A DNA stretch of 44,761 nt, taken from the NCBI GenBank assembly GCA_001642005.1, contig LWCA01000172.1, positions 1-44,761 of the forward strand. Direction: 5' to 3'. The notes beneath the pieces are model-generated. The model made no database searches. It saw only the letters and a program-made list of their open reading frames with translations, and was not told the origin of the DNA. Shown in pieces: positions 22,601 to 37,497 of this stretch. Every line of letters begins with the position of its first letter. The first letter of the stretch is position 1. A program made the position numbers and the translations under genes. This DNA comes from Intoshia linei (lineage: Eukaryota > Orthonectida > Rhopaluridae).

Positions 22601-25527
22601 CGGCAAATGAATAGAATCTGGATCCAATTCTCCAACATTTACAATTTTCTCCACTTCTACAATTGTTACTTTTGCTGCTTTCGCCATAGGTTCATTGAAA
22701 TTTCTGGCGGACTTTCTAAATTTTTTATATTAGAACATGATACATTAGTAAATTTTAATATATAATCTTTTATTAGTATCAAAATTATATTATATGATAA
22801 GTGTTAGTGCACAGGACGACATTTTTCAATTTTTACTTGCATGTGACGTCAGAATTTTTGAAATGTTAAATTAAAAAAATTTTTTAAACTTATTATTTAT
22901 AATAATAACATGTGTGTATGTAATGCAGTGATTCTTAACCGGGTCGCATGAGTAGAGTTCAGGTGCGCCGCAAAGAAATTTGAGGTTATTTTATAAATTT
23001 TTTAAAATTAGTGTCAAACTTTTACATTGACCATTCCTTAATGAACATTTTGGGATTTACTATTTACATTTTAATATAATGTATTTATATCGGCCATGTC
23101 AAACTCAAATACGTGATGGGCCGAATTATTTTGAAAATTGTATATTAATTTCAAAAATCCAACCATTTTCTAGTATTAATCAAAATTTACCAATGCCAAA
23201 GTTAAGGGAAAATTCTACTTTTACCAACTGTTAAGGAAAAATCCAATTTTACCAACTAAAATGTTTTCTACATTATCTATTTTTTAAATTTGGATTTAAC
23301 TCGATTTTGAAGCTTTTATTTACATAGGACATGTAGGTGACATCCACTGTTAAAAAAAAATAATTTGTCAAGTTTTAATAATAGGTAAAAGTGGAATTTT
23401 CCCTTAAAGGTTGGATTATTTATGGCTCCAAACTAAATCTTCCAATATAAAATTTGATGATAAATAATTTTTTATATAATCTTCAAGTGATTTTATTTTC
23501 ATAACAAAATTTTTTACACATATTTCTTTTTTTACATATTTATTCATGATTAGAATTATAACATTTGTTATACTCTTATTCCATTATTATGGTTTCTTAT
23601 TTCATTTTATTAATTAATTAAGACTGTCAGTTTGATGATGGTTTGAGTAAAGATTTTTTAATTCTATTTGACCTGCCAAACAAATTGAGTTTGACATCCC
23701 TGGTATTGAACCTAAGCATCCAATACACATCTGTTAAAAAAAATTGAACAGGATCATTGGGAAGGGTTAAAATTTAGTTATAAGATAACCGTGAAAATAA
23801 CTTTACTATAAATATGGTAAAATATGCTACTTTATATCCCTTATATCTAACAATTTTGAACAGATCAGATATAATAAAAAGTGTCACCGTTATCGCAATA
23901 CAGAGATCTACACAATAAACTATACAATTTATAGTTTCATTGAAATTTTTCCAAAAATGTTGCACTGTGTTATATAAATAATTTTAAAAAAAAGAGTAAA
24001 TAGTAAATGTGTTTTTTTTCACCGTGAAGGCTTAATTTTGTGATATTAAAATTTTTTGTTAAAAAATATAATTAAATGTAAATTAACTGGAAAAATCTGT
24101 ATTAGATGAGTATTTTTTAAAAATCTAGGACTTTTGTTTTCAGTTTTGTCCAAAAAAAGGTAACGTGAATTTTGACCGTGAAGATGCAAGTTTCTAGTGT
24201 TGAAATTGACGATAACGTTGATTTAAAATAAAATAAAAATTTTTCTCTGAATTGGAGTTTTTAAAACTACATCTCTTACTTTCTTAAATAAGTGGTTACA
24301 AACAAATAACAACAAACAAGCGCTATATAAGTAATAATTACCTAAAAATAACATTTCCAGAAGTATCTGCCATATATCCTTTAATAAACGCAAAATCGCC
24401 AGTTATAGCATGCTCCAGAATACAATTTTTACCATTAATTTTTGCTAACTAAACTTATATGAAGTAATGTTTAATAATGCATTTACTTGTTTTTTTTGAC
24501 TCTTTATGGTAACATTTCCATGCTTATCGTATTTTATGGGCATTCCACCATAATGTACCATGGTCCCAACACCTGTAGGTGTATAAAATGCTGGTATTCC
24601 AGCTCCACCACATCTAATACGTTCCGCCAAAGTACCCTATTACATAAATTTAGTTTAATTTACATAAATTCGGTTCTACTCCGAAAATCTTCACAATCAA
24701 ATTTCACATTGCAGATATAAGACAGAACTAAAGTTCTAAATTGGATCTGATCAGTTGATTAAATCAGGGTTTGCCACGTTCACCGTGTACCACTGGAATA
24801 TTAAACATTGGAATACGGTAAATAATTATTATTTTTTTATTTTATCCACCCAACTCAATTAGTAATTATGTGGCGTTTGGTATTGTAATGAACTGGATAA
24901 GTTTGGTAATCAGGTGTTTGTAATGTTTAATTGTTGAACTATAAAATTTTGGGAACCCCTGATTTAAATTAGTTACTTGTTGATATTCCTAAATTCAAAA
25001 AATGCAGCAAAGACAGACAATATGTGTATAAAAAATAAACCTGTGGAATTAATTCAACCTCCAATTCACCGCTCAAAAATTGCTTTTCAAACTCTGCATT
25101 TTCTCCAACATATGAAGAAATCATACGTTCAATCTAGAATATAAAATACAAAAATATACAAATATAAAATTTAAAATAAACTAAAACCAAAAAAATTAAT
25201 TACCTGACGAGCATTAAGAAGTATACCCAACCCAATTTTGTCAATACCAGCATTATTGCTAATAACACTTAAATCACGTATTTTGGGTTTATTGGATATA
25301 GCTTTAATCAAATTTTCTGGTATTCCACACAAACCAAACCCTTAAATACACTTTTAAAATATTGACATGTATAAAAAACCTCCCACTAAAATTTTTGAAT
25401 TTGATTCAACATCAAAAATGGCATCAGTACAGTTTTTGAAAATTTTGTTATTTGTTTTAGAATAATAACATTGACCTTTAAAATTGCAGTAATATCGTCC
25501 AAAAAGTCGATACATTTTATTGTACAT
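19697..25527 (-). CDS. OXCT1: Succinyl-CoA:3-oxoacid CoA-transferase (SCOT), mitochondrial
   Basis: SCOT moves CoA from succinyl-CoA to acetoacetate in the mitochondrial matrix, the first step in burning ketone bodies. About 13 minus-strand exons assemble in phase: 25527-25380, 25340-25204, 25133-25041, 24636-24487, about 24448-24342, then from about 22717 and onward to 19697; roughly 500 residues. Landmarks in order: [14 protein letters not shown] (CoA-transferase A domain), [53 protein letters not shown], then the B domain with [13 protein letters not shown] and SENGILGL, which holds the catalytic Glu, [29 protein letters not shown] and EHTSK. The first 35 residues are Arg/Lys/Tyr-rich without acid, a likely mitochondrial presequence; two in-frame ATGs (25527 and 25515) are possible. 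Introns at about 20110-21668 and 22718-24342 are long and full of repeats. All core motifs are intact. Confidence 0.93.
20268..20793. repeat. hAT-like non-autonomous element in OXCT1 intron
   Basis: Left end ccaatggtttccaa with a tggaccccttaggggtcc block; right end ggaccccatttgaac ... ttgaaccggcaaccact. The ends are loosely inverted. Inside are repeated pieces of the form ttttaccaa and aaaaatc also found at 23170-23260 and 27514-27800. No target duplication was confirmed. Confidence 0.45.
21138..21654. mobile_element. 517-bp element with inverted ends, no coding capacity
   Basis: The left end tccttacttatat and, in reverse complement, the right end tcctaacttatat are inverted repeats, each followed inward by a tttgtttgtgtgtgtt / tttgtctgtctgtgtgtgtt tract. 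Inside are the ggtcaaaaaccccaatt-type blocks of the dispersed family. A reverse-complement copy of the left 180 bp, very similar, lies at about 41100-41283 in the Argonaute intron. It sits in an OXCT1 intron. It is non-autonomous; the responsible transposase class is not clear from the ends. Confidence 0.6.
23093..23705. mobile_element. hAT-like element with inverted ends in OXCT1 intron
   Basis: Left end cggccatgtcaaactcaaat followed by gatgggccg; right end gtttgacatccctg preceded by caaacaaattga. Reverse-complementing the right end gives cagggatgtcaaactcaa, so the two ends pair over about 15 nt. They resemble the ends of the element at 5343-5602. No clean 8-bp duplication flanks it. A separate hAT-like end (cagtgattcttaaccgg) begins just upstream at 22926. 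Confidence 0.55.
24000..24310. repeat. Dispersed repeat family in OXCT1 intron
   Basis: Contains caccgtgaaggcttaa, ttaactggaaaaa and ttgaccgtgaag blocks and a right end with gtggttacaaacaaataaca and tatataagtaat, as in the copies at 21138-21654 and 40960-41283. Confidence 0.5.
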
Positions 25528-25655
25528 GTGGGTTTTGTAAGGATAATTTTAAATCAAATGAATAATTTACTGCATGAATATCCCTGACAACTTTCCAATT
25601 CTAAATATAAGATTGTGTACCAAATTGTTTTAAAATCTTATATATTTACTTTACC
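25528..25655. promoter_or_regulatory. Short two-way promoter between OXCT1 and BCKDHB
   Basis: Only 128 bp separate the start codons of OXCT1 (minus) and BCKDHB (plus), so both promoters must fit here or overlap the first exons. Visible words are ccaatt at about 25597 and a tatatattt run at about 25640, the latter probably too close to the BCKDHB start codon to act as a TATA box. No further motif is claimed. Confidence 0.55.
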
Positions 25656-26992
25656 ATGAAATCCGTTTTATATAAATCATTAATTAACAGATTTCAATGC
25701 CATCTTAAATTTAAACGAAATTTATCATACATTCCTACAGATTTGACGAAATTAAATATCACTGGTTCACTAATCTGTATTTTTATCAATTTTTTATAAA
25801 TAGGAAAAACAGAAAAATTAAATTTGTGTCAGACGATAGTTCATACTTTAGATCACGTGTTGGAAAAAAATGAAAATTCGGGTATTTTCTTTTATCTACC
25901 ATAAAATACATGTACGTAGTGATTTTTGGTGAAGATGTTGAATTTGGTGGTGTATTCAGGTGTACCGTTGGTCTTAAAGAGAAATACGGAAAGCAACGCG
26001 TTTTCAACACTCCTCTCTGTGAACAGGGGATAATAGCTTTTGGGATCGGAACTTCACTCCAAGGATTGAAAACAATTGCTGAAATCCAGTTTATAGATTA
26101 TATATTCCCAGCATTCGATCAAGTACATATTTGTGTAATAAAAAGATTCACCTGCATTTAGATAACAAATGAGCTAGCTAAAATGCGATATAGATCGGGC
26201 GGGGATTACAATTGTGGCTCATTACTGATTAGAACAGTTAAGTTTTAGATTTTTAAAACAATTTAAAAATAATGGAAAATTTAGACGGTTGGAGCAGTGG
26301 GTCATGGTGGTCATTATCACTCTCAAATGGCTGAGGCATACTTTGCTCATACACCAGGATTAAAGGTTTTTATTATCTTTAGGACTTTGTTGTATCATCA
26401 AGTTTAGTTGGTTATACCGAGAGGTCCATATTTCGCCAAAGGTCTTTTATTGTCTTGCATAAAAGACCAAAATCCTTGCATATTTATGGAACCAAAAATA
26501 CTCTATCGAACAGCTATTGAACAAGTCCCGACTAAACCGTATCTCATTGAATTAGGGAAATGTGACATTATGCAAGAAGGATCAGATATTACCATAATAT
26601 CATGGGGCACCCAAGTTCATGTAGCTTGTGAAGCTGCAAAATTAGCCAAAGAAAAATTAAATATTTCTTGTGAAATTATCGATTTATATTCACTTTTACC
26701 TTACGATATCGACACACTAGCTAAATCAATTTGTAAAACAGGTAGAGCCATAATTACTCATGAAGCACCTGTTACAATGGGGTTAGCTGCAGAGATATCA
26801 GCAAAATTACAGGTTTCGTTTATTATTTTTAAAATGTAATAATGTTGCTAGGAAGAATGTTTCTTAAATTTGGAAGCACCTATTACTAGGGTATGCGGAT
26901 ATGATACACCATTTTCTTGTGTCCACGAACCTTTCTACATGCCAACCGTTTGGAAATTATTTGAAGCTATTAAAAATGTATCAAAATATTAA
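25656..26992 (+). CDS. BCKDHB: Branched-chain 2-oxoacid dehydrogenase E1 beta subunit, mitochondrial
   Basis: E1-beta pairs with E1-alpha in the BCKDH complex, which decarboxylates the oxo-acids of Leu, Ile and Val using thiamine diphosphate in the mitochondrial matrix. Seven exons, all in phase: 25656-25764, 25804-25881, 25920-26122, 26162-26236, 26285-26365, 26408-26812, 26852-26992; 363 residues, full length for the family. Landmarks: [19 protein letters not shown] (about residue 64 on), [59 protein letters not shown], the loop [18 protein letters not shown], the end ITHEAPVT and VCGYDTPF. The first 30 residues ([20 protein letters not shown]) are basic with no acid, a good mitochondrial presequence. 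A poly(A) signal AATAAA is at 27168. No damage is seen. Confidence 0.95.
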
Positions 26993-27513
26993 ATTAAATT
27001 TTGTATTTACATTTGTTATCCTTAATTACACTAGTCAACAAAAATTAACTTTCAAAAATTTTTCTATTGCATATTATTATACGTATGTATATTTTTCTCT
27101 TGGCATCATTATGTATATTATTTTTTTATTGGTGTACGTCAGGTACCCGAGATACGGGGGGTCAAAAATAAAGTAATATAATGAATATGGATATATTAGC
27201 TTTGTATTTTTAGTTTTTCTCTAGCTATGACTGTCATATTGTTAAATATATAATTTAAATCTTATCTAAAAAAATATAAAAAATTTAAAACAGTTATCTG
27301 CAGGACACCATGAAATAAATTAAATTTGTTCAAATCAAAATCTTTCTTCACACAAGAATATTATCTTGTATAAAAGAGAATTTAAAAGTATTGATACAAT
27401 TTATTTCACCCAAATGGTTTACGTCTACAATGTACTTCTCATGTGAGTGACTGTGCACCCCAAGGGGTGAATACTAAAATTTTAGATGATTGGGGGTAAA
27501 TAGGGTGAATGAT

Positions 27514-27800
27514 TTGAAAAATCCAATTTTACCAAAGTTTTAGATAAAAAATCCCTCTATCAGATTCCAAAAGAAAAAATCAAATTTTACCAACCCTTAA
27601 GGAAATAATCCTCTTTTACCAATATTTTATTTGAAAAATCCAATTTTACCAAACTTTTAGATAAAAATTCCTCTATCAGATCACAAAAGAAAAAACCAAA
27701 TTTTACCAACCCTTAAGGAAATAATCCCCTTTTACCAATATTTTTTTGAAAAATCCAATTTTATCAAAATTTTATATAGATATCTCTCTATCTGATTCCA
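27514..27800. repeat. Tandem repeat, ~116-bp unit, about 2.5 copies
   Basis: Units begin at 27514, 27631 and 27746 with ttgaaaaatccaattttacc. Each contains tttagataaaaa, tctatcaga, aaattttaccaaccctta and aaataatcc. Shorter pieces of the same unit (ttttaccaaccctta and relatives) occur at 10325, 20440-20650, 20930-21060 and 23170-23260. Confidence 0.8.
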
Positions 27801-27879
27801 AAAAAAACCAAATTTAGATGTTTCATGTACAAAATTAACTTAACCCTTTCATACATTGAGCAATGCGTTAATTTGTGGG

Positions 27880-28300
27880 GTTGAAATTTTGTATTTATAT
27901 CAACTGGAATAAGCTCTATCAGAATAATTTTTTTTTTAAATTTTCGGACAGTTAATTATTTCATATTTTTTGTTTTATTAAAATATTTCGGAAAAAAAAT
28001 ATATGAATACTAAAATACTTTTTTGACCGTGAAGCCGTCACTTATTCGAATTGAAATTTTATATGTGTGCAACTTATGTTACAACTCTACCACCTGTAAA
28101 TTTTTTGAAATTCTAGGGGTGTTTTCAAAAAAAAAGGAAGGGAATTTTAGGTTTTGGCCCTGAAAATATAATTTTTTTAAATTTAAATTTATGGTAATGT
28201 TTATGATTTTAAAATCCGTATCAGCGTATATATTTTTTTAAATTCTCCAACTCGTTTGATTTTGAAATTTTAAATTATGTATTTTGTGTAACAATATAGA
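27880..28300. repeat. Dispersed repeat family, intergenic copy
   Basis: Contains ttgaaattttgtatttatat, tcaactggaataagct, ttttgaccgtgaagccgtca and gttttggccctgaaaat. The same order in reverse is found at about 31230-31440, and the same orientation at 4590-4860. Confidence 0.6.
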
Positions 28301-28934
28301 AAAATTAACCGTTTTAGAAATTCTGCCCCCAAGGGGCCGATTCGCCCCTCATTAAGAAACACTGGTTTATATTGATCAATTTTTTATTGGGCGAAATTGA
28401 TAACTTAATTGGTTATTTAATTTCTTTGAGGCAATTTAAAAAAGCTAAATCCTTATTTATAACTGAAAAATATTATAAAAAGTAATTATTGTTTATTAAA
28501 CCTTGTTTGGTGAAAGTGGTAATAACTCTAATATTGTGAAATGTAATATAAATTGATTATTGAATTGAAATGATTACCCATCTGTAGATGCCGAATAAAT
28601 GTTTATTTTTCAATGCTGATGAAATGATTTATTTTCAATATCTTACGTGTAATATTTCAAGGATAATTATTGATTAAATCATGAAGCGTAGTGAATTTTT
28701 TAGACAATGATTGGATGTATTATATTTCATAAATCAATATAGTATTTTATATACAATACTTTCAAAGTTATGCTTTAAAACTTTTTATTTGACACAATTT
28801 TTCCATATATATTAAATATTACAAGATATATTTAAACTCTAATATTATTTCTGCCAATTTATCAATTTAAATTGTCAAAATTTTTATTAGACAAACATTA
28901 ATCAACATTTTTAATTAAATTAAAAAAAATTTAA

Positions 28935-32298
<3,364 letters not shown>

Positions 32299-32608
32299 TT
32301 CAAAAATTAAATTAAAAATTTTTGCGATACATTCAATTGATAAAGTAGTGTTAAATTTGTTATTTTTTAAATAAATAATACTTGTACTAATAATTTATAT
32401 TTAAATTTTAATTAAATTTACTGTGAATTAAAATAAAACTAATTTCATATTAAATTCTAGTGTACATATGATTGCCAAGCTACTATATAAAATTATCATT
32501 GCGATTATTTTCATATTGATTTCATAGTAATTGCGGAAACACTAAAAATATTGAATATTGAAATTAATAATTTTTAAAATAATTAAAAAGATTTAAAAGA
32601 ATTTTAAA
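32299..32608. other. Spacer between KLF and YLPM1-like genes
   Basis: 310 bp, AT-rich. An AATAAA at 32370-32375 lies 72 nt after the KLF stop and is its likely poly(A) signal. The remainder must hold the promoter of the YLPM1-like gene; no specific element is visible. Confidence 0.5.
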
Positions 32609-35600
32609 ATGTATAATGCACAATTACCAATAATTCCAACACTTTTAAATTGTGATAAAATTGAAGATGAAATCTGTCCGGATAATTTAGACGTTTTACC
32701 ATTGAAAAATTTTGCTAAACTCGATTTTAAATTTTCTGGTAACTCATTATTGTATGAATGAGATTAAATTTTGAATTATAGATGAAAAGTTAAGATGCGA
32801 TTGGAATAATTTTGTAAAGAATGTTGAGGCATATGAATGCAAATACAAGCAATATTTAAGTTTGAAATATGAAATGCGATACAGTAGTTTTATTTGCATT
32901 TTTATAACCCGGTTGTTTAGTAAAAAATGAAAAAAATATACAAAATTTAAAATCTCAATTGAATGTTGAAAAAATTTCCTTATCGGCGAAGAAATTTCGA
33001 ATTGAACAACAAATTAAACCTAATCAAAATGTAATGTCTAATACACCTCGATATGACAATGTTGGGTAAATTTGTCTAAAATGATTAATTTTTTATTTAT
33101 TTAGACCTACACCTCTTTTAAATGTAATGCGAATTTACTCATTTAAATTTCATTTCCATTTTATTATTTTTATAGCCGCTTGTACCAATGCCACCTCAAA
33201 ATTATTATTCAAATCCACACCCATATTATACGAGTTTTCATCCTCGACCCATGCAATATTTACCAATGAGAATGGTAATTTATTAACCAATTCCTCTTTT
33301 TAGCAAGGGTGTTCATTTTCTTTGACCACTTTTATTTTCTTGGTCAAAAAATTTAAAGCGTCCTGCAGTTAGAGTTATTTAAGTTCATCTGTGAATATAG
33401 CATCAAAGAACAGAGCATACTCATGATCGTGAGTTTTGTTCTAATAATAAGTAAGTTTTTGTTTTCATTATTTTAAAAAGTTAATTTTGTTTTGTTTTTA
33501 TTCTGTTTTTAGTATCCTTCCAGTGCAACCCACTCTCGAAATACCAGTACAAGAAATTATTACCTTTGATATTACCAAATTTTCAAAAATTATTCAAGAT
33601 CTTAAACACGACGAGAATAATGTCAAGAATTATTTCCCCATGGTTGTCATTGTGCGCGGATTGCCAGCTTCCGGAAAATCTTCAATATCTAAAATCATTA
33701 AGGTATACAAACATTTTTTAAGTCGTCAAAAACCTTTTATTTAGACATCATTGAACGAATTGAACGTTAGCGTTAGAATTTTAAGTATAGATGATTATTT
33801 TACCGATGTTGATGACGATACTGATGAACCAGTTATATATTTTATATTTTATTTATTCTATTTTTTAAGGTTTATCAATTTGATTTAAGTATGGAAGCCT
33901 CATTTTTAGAAAATTTATTTAAATCATTCGTTAAACAAATTGGTGAAAAATTTTTTCAGTGTATTGTTGTTGACTCTGTTTTTTCCAAATATCAACAATT
34001 TATCAATTATTTTAAAACTGCCACTTCAAATTCATGGGAAGTTTATATCATTGAAATGAAAAAACCAATGGATCAATGTATGCGTGCTAAACGTAGTGGA
34101 CAATCTAATGATAATATCAACAATGTACTTTTTATCATTCTCTTTTTAGTTTAAATTTTTAGATTTGTAAAAGTTGGGAAATTTTTCCAAATTATATTAA
34201 ACGTATTGAATGGGATTTGATTCAACACAAAAATGAAAATATCCATCAAGTTATACCGGTAATTTAATTTTTGGTCATATACATACATATATGTCATTAC
34301 ATATTCACGTAATTTTTTATTTTATTCGTCTTTTTTTAAACATCAAACAAACCTATAATTATAAAAAACACAATGTGATAAAGATTTTAATTTCAATTTC
34401 AAAAATCTTCATGACTAAAACTCAAGATTACTTTTTTTTAAGAATGAAAAATGAAAAAATTCTATAATAAAATAAAATAGTTAGAATTTTATACAACATA
34501 AATTGTGAGATAGTTTTTAAAATGATAAGCGTTATCATAAATGGTAATCTCAAAAAAGTGCATTTTCACCATCAAAACCAAATTACTCTTTTTTAAACAA
34601 ATGAAAATGGTCCTAGAATTTAAAAAAACTCCTCACTCCTACATCTAGTATATTTAAGATAAGTTTTTTTTGAAAATTTCCTATAGGTACGTCGACTTTA
34701 TCAGTAACATCATTTAATGCATTTCTACAATTATCATTCAAAACTAAAAATAACTTTTATGGCAGTTTCAGATGTTCATATTAATACATATTTTTTATTG
34801 TGCATACCAGATTCCGGTTGTGTTGATTTCTTCATACGAAATAAAAGGTTTTTAAGATTTAATGCATCTTTAGTTTCTTCGTTCTGTCGAGATATTTTTC
34901 TTTTCTTGTTTTCTGATCCACTTAGTTTTTTCATGGTATTTATTTTAAATGATTAATGATTTTAAAATAATTTAGAAAATTCTGGTGAAATATGCATATA
35001 TGCGGATCTATAGTTATGACTCATAACTTATGAGTCATGACACTGCAAAAGTTTTCGAGTGAGAAATTATCAATTATAAATTAATAATTATTCAATCAAC
35101 AATTTAAAAATTTTGCGCCCCTTATTAAAATTTTTATGTGGCACCTAGGGCATTTGCCCATCTCACACCCCCTCGCTACGCTACTGTCTTCCCTAAATAT
35201 TAGCATGCGTTTTCTATCTGATCTTGGCAAGCCAGCTATGTCTAACCCATTTTTATATTTTTTAATTATATTTTAACCGCACATCAGAACATTATTAAGA
35301 TCTTACTTATAAAAACCTGACTTTTTTCTTCCTTGAATAAGGACACACCATTGCATCTTTTTTCGTCACTTATGCGCGTCATTTACTAAAAAAATAATAA
35401 TATTTCATCTATAGATCATTACATTTTAGTTTTTATTGAAATTATGAAGGAGCCTAAGACTTCTGTCGTCAATATTTTGAATATCGTAAACAAAAGTCAG
35501 TGAGAGAATTACTTTTCATGACTAGTTTATGAAATCAGTATGATTATATGTTTGTGAGATCATGATTTAATTGTCTGATGTTTAATTTCAAGTTAAATCT

Positions 35601-37131
35601 AAGAATTATTAACTTTATAATAGATTTTGATCAGAATGTGTAGAGTGCCTAAGACTTATGTCGCGCACTGTATAACCATGTAACATTATTTTATATTCAT
35701 CTGACCAAATAACGTTTTTCCAAAATTCGTTGGATTTCAATAAATGATAAAGATATTTTTTTCTCTTAAATCTATTATTTTTGGAATATAAGGTCGCTTT
35801 ATTGGAGAAACATATATTAAATCCAATTGTTTTAATATCTTCAAACACTTCTTGGAGAAATATCAATACTTAAATCTGTTTTTACCTGATTGCATATTTT
35901 TATTGAATTGATTTTTTTCGACAACAATATTGACTATTTTGGAGGATAATTGTAAAGTTAATTTTGAAGATCTATTGGAATAATATTTACGCGTCAGCTT
36001 ACCTCCTTTCTCATATTTTTTTATCACATTATTCACACATCCAAGATAATAATTCTGATTATTAGATATTTTCCTTGGTGTAGTTCCTGCGACCCACATG
36101 CTAATGACTCTTTCCTGATTTATTTTATAGTATTTTTTAGTCATGACAATAGTATTTTTAAATGCAAATTCATTTAAATTCAAAGTTAAAGTTTATCATA
36201 AAGTTTTGTTTTACAATTTGTTGATTGAAAGATATGTAATTGGAAAATTTTAAATCAATTAATTGAATTTTTGATACGAATCAATCAATTAATTTTATAA
36301 ATAAATGCAATTAATTGGTTCCAATCCCTGATTTGTATTATTAAAATAAGATGAGTTTAAACTACTTTAATAGAATATTACAGGAATTATTGTAAATAAT
36401 TGTTCTTTTGAATTTAAATTGATTTTTGCAAATGTTACGCTACTCCTCCCCTTCAAAAACGACGAAGTCGTCAAATTGTTTGGGCAGACAGTTTTCCCTA
36501 GAGCGGTGGTTTATTGGCGGTAGGAATACTTGAGATTTATGTTTATGGATGTAAGGTTTTGGTTTTTAGAGTAAAATAAGATGAGTTTAAACTACTCTAA
36601 TAAAATACTATAGGAAATATTGTAAGTAATTTTTGTGTCGTTTTTGATTCAATTTTTGAATTTAAATTAATGTTTGCAAATGTTACGCTACTGTATTATT
36701 TATAGTTTATTTAGACTGAACAGACATTGGAAACAAATGAAGATCCCATTGATAGCGAACCAAAAGTAATTTTTATAATATTGCTTAACTGAACAAATAG
36801 ACTAAGAAATCAAAATGGGATAAATCAGTCGATATTAACTGTTTAGACGGAATTAAAATAAAAAGTAAAAGAAAAAACCCTTTAGAAGAATATCTTTACA
36901 GTGACCTGGATTACTTTGAAAAACCCGAAAAATCAGATGGAAAAAAACGCGTACGCGTGCTTAAAAAACTATTAAACTGAATTATAGGTTAAATGGGCAG
37001 ACATTGAAGAACGTCGAAAGCAACAAAGACAGCAAGAGATTGGGTTCGTAGTTGGAGTAAATATGGCCAATACAAATGACGATTCTCTGGCTAAAAAAGC
37101 GTTAAATAAAACCAAATACATTTATGATTAA
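32609..37131 (+). CDS. YLPM1: YLPM1-like protein with P-loop kinase-like domain
   Basis: YLPM1 (ZAP3) is a nuclear RNA- and phosphatase-associated protein with a polynucleotide-kinase-like P-loop domain. About 13 exons fit in phase, starting 32609-32738 and 32782 and ending 36986-37131; roughly 500 residues, much shorter than the vertebrate protein. The N-terminal third is Pro/Tyr/Met-rich (PMPPQNYYSNPHPYY). At about 33640 comes IVRGLPASGKSS, a Walker A loop, then RILSIDDYFTD, then YQFDLSMEASFLENLFKSF, FFQCIVVDSVFS and WEVYIIEMKKPMDQCMRAKR, in the order of the family. The C terminus KKSKWDKS ... VKWADIEERR ... EIGFVVG ... KALNKTKYIYD matches the conserved tail of YLPM1. A 2.4-kb intron (about 34261-36713) holds Tc1 debris and direct repeats. 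Exon borders around 33361-33460 are the least certain. Confidence 0.8.
34380..34640. repeat. Dispersed repeat family in YLPM1-like intron
   Basis: Contains ttatacaacataaattg, aagcgttatcataaatggta and ggtcctagaattt, matching units in 30750-31450 and 2880-3200. Confidence 0.5.
35437..35672 (+). repeat. Terminal repeat of a Tc1-like element (copy 2, IR/DR type)
   Basis: Aligns end to end with 1-231: both start tgaaattat, carry cctaagacttmtgtcg near the left and again near the right, and end gtcgcgcactgta. By eye, about four in five positions match. The outer end (CACTG followed by TA at 35671-35672) directly abuts the broken transposase at 35673-36183. No partner terminal repeat was found nearby. 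Confidence 0.6.
35673..36183 (-). pseudogene. Truncated Tc1/mariner-type transposase
   Basis: Minus strand. The N-terminal piece (36183-35863) has YYKINQERVISMWVAGTTPR and a Lys/Arg-rich helix-turn-helix region. A second piece, in another frame from 35866, reads GFNICFSNKATLYSKNNR ... FWKNVIWSDEYKIMLHG, the approach to the first catalytic Asp (WSDE). At LHG the sequence ends abruptly against the terminal repeat at 35672, and the second and third catalytic residues are gone. A frameshift plus loss of the C-terminal half make it inactive. It lies in an intron of the YLPM1-like gene, opposite to it. Confidence 0.75.
36342..36692. repeat. Pair of direct repeats about 100 bp long
   Basis: 36342-36444 and 36572-36692 share aaaataagatgagtttaaac, tactataggaa-type, ttgtaa and gcaaatgttacgctact blocks in the same order. 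The 130 bp between them includes a small GC-richer stretch with the hairpin acgacgaagtcgt. Origin unknown; it lies 25 bp upstream of an exon of the YLPM1-like gene. Confidence 0.6.
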
Positions 37132-37497
37132 TTGTACAAAAAATAATTGTGTTTATATAATAAAATAACCATTATTAATTATTGGTGAATCTACATTGTA
37201 TTATACTAACAAATGTATATCCCTCTGTTTCTATATTCATGTTTTAATCATTAACATAAATATAACATTAACTTATGTCGATTGTTTCATTACTGTTTAC
37301 AGCGTAGTACAGCTGCAAAAGTATGTTTCTAGCGTAACAAAATCTGCTAATATTAGTTCTCAACCGTTATTCAGTGTAATATCACGATTAGTGCTACCGA
37401 TTTAATTTTGATGAAAATTAATTAATTTAATGAATAATATCTAGTCCAAATGTATAGTTCTGCAAACTTTAGTAATATTTAAAAGCAGGATAGAATA
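37132..37497. other. Spacer between YLPM1-like gene and Argonaute
   Basis: 366 bp that must hold the YLPM1-like 3' end and the Argonaute promoter or leader. An open stretch of 69 codons (37196-37402) has no recognisable content and is probably chance or 5' leader. Confidence 0.4.

Larger units (their letters stand above)
26993..28934. other. Intergenic between BCKDHB and the KLF gene
   Basis: Holds the BCKDHB 3' end, a tandem array (27514-27800), a copy of the dispersed family (27880-28300) and, at about 28345-28367, a right end of hAT type (ttaagaaacactgg) preceded by ccccaaggggccg. No coding sequence was recognised. Confidence 0.55.

Noticed and set aside
34717-34956. 79-codon plus-strand open stretch in a YLPM1-like intron
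   Set aside because: No motif, no phase match to flanking exons, and low complexity.
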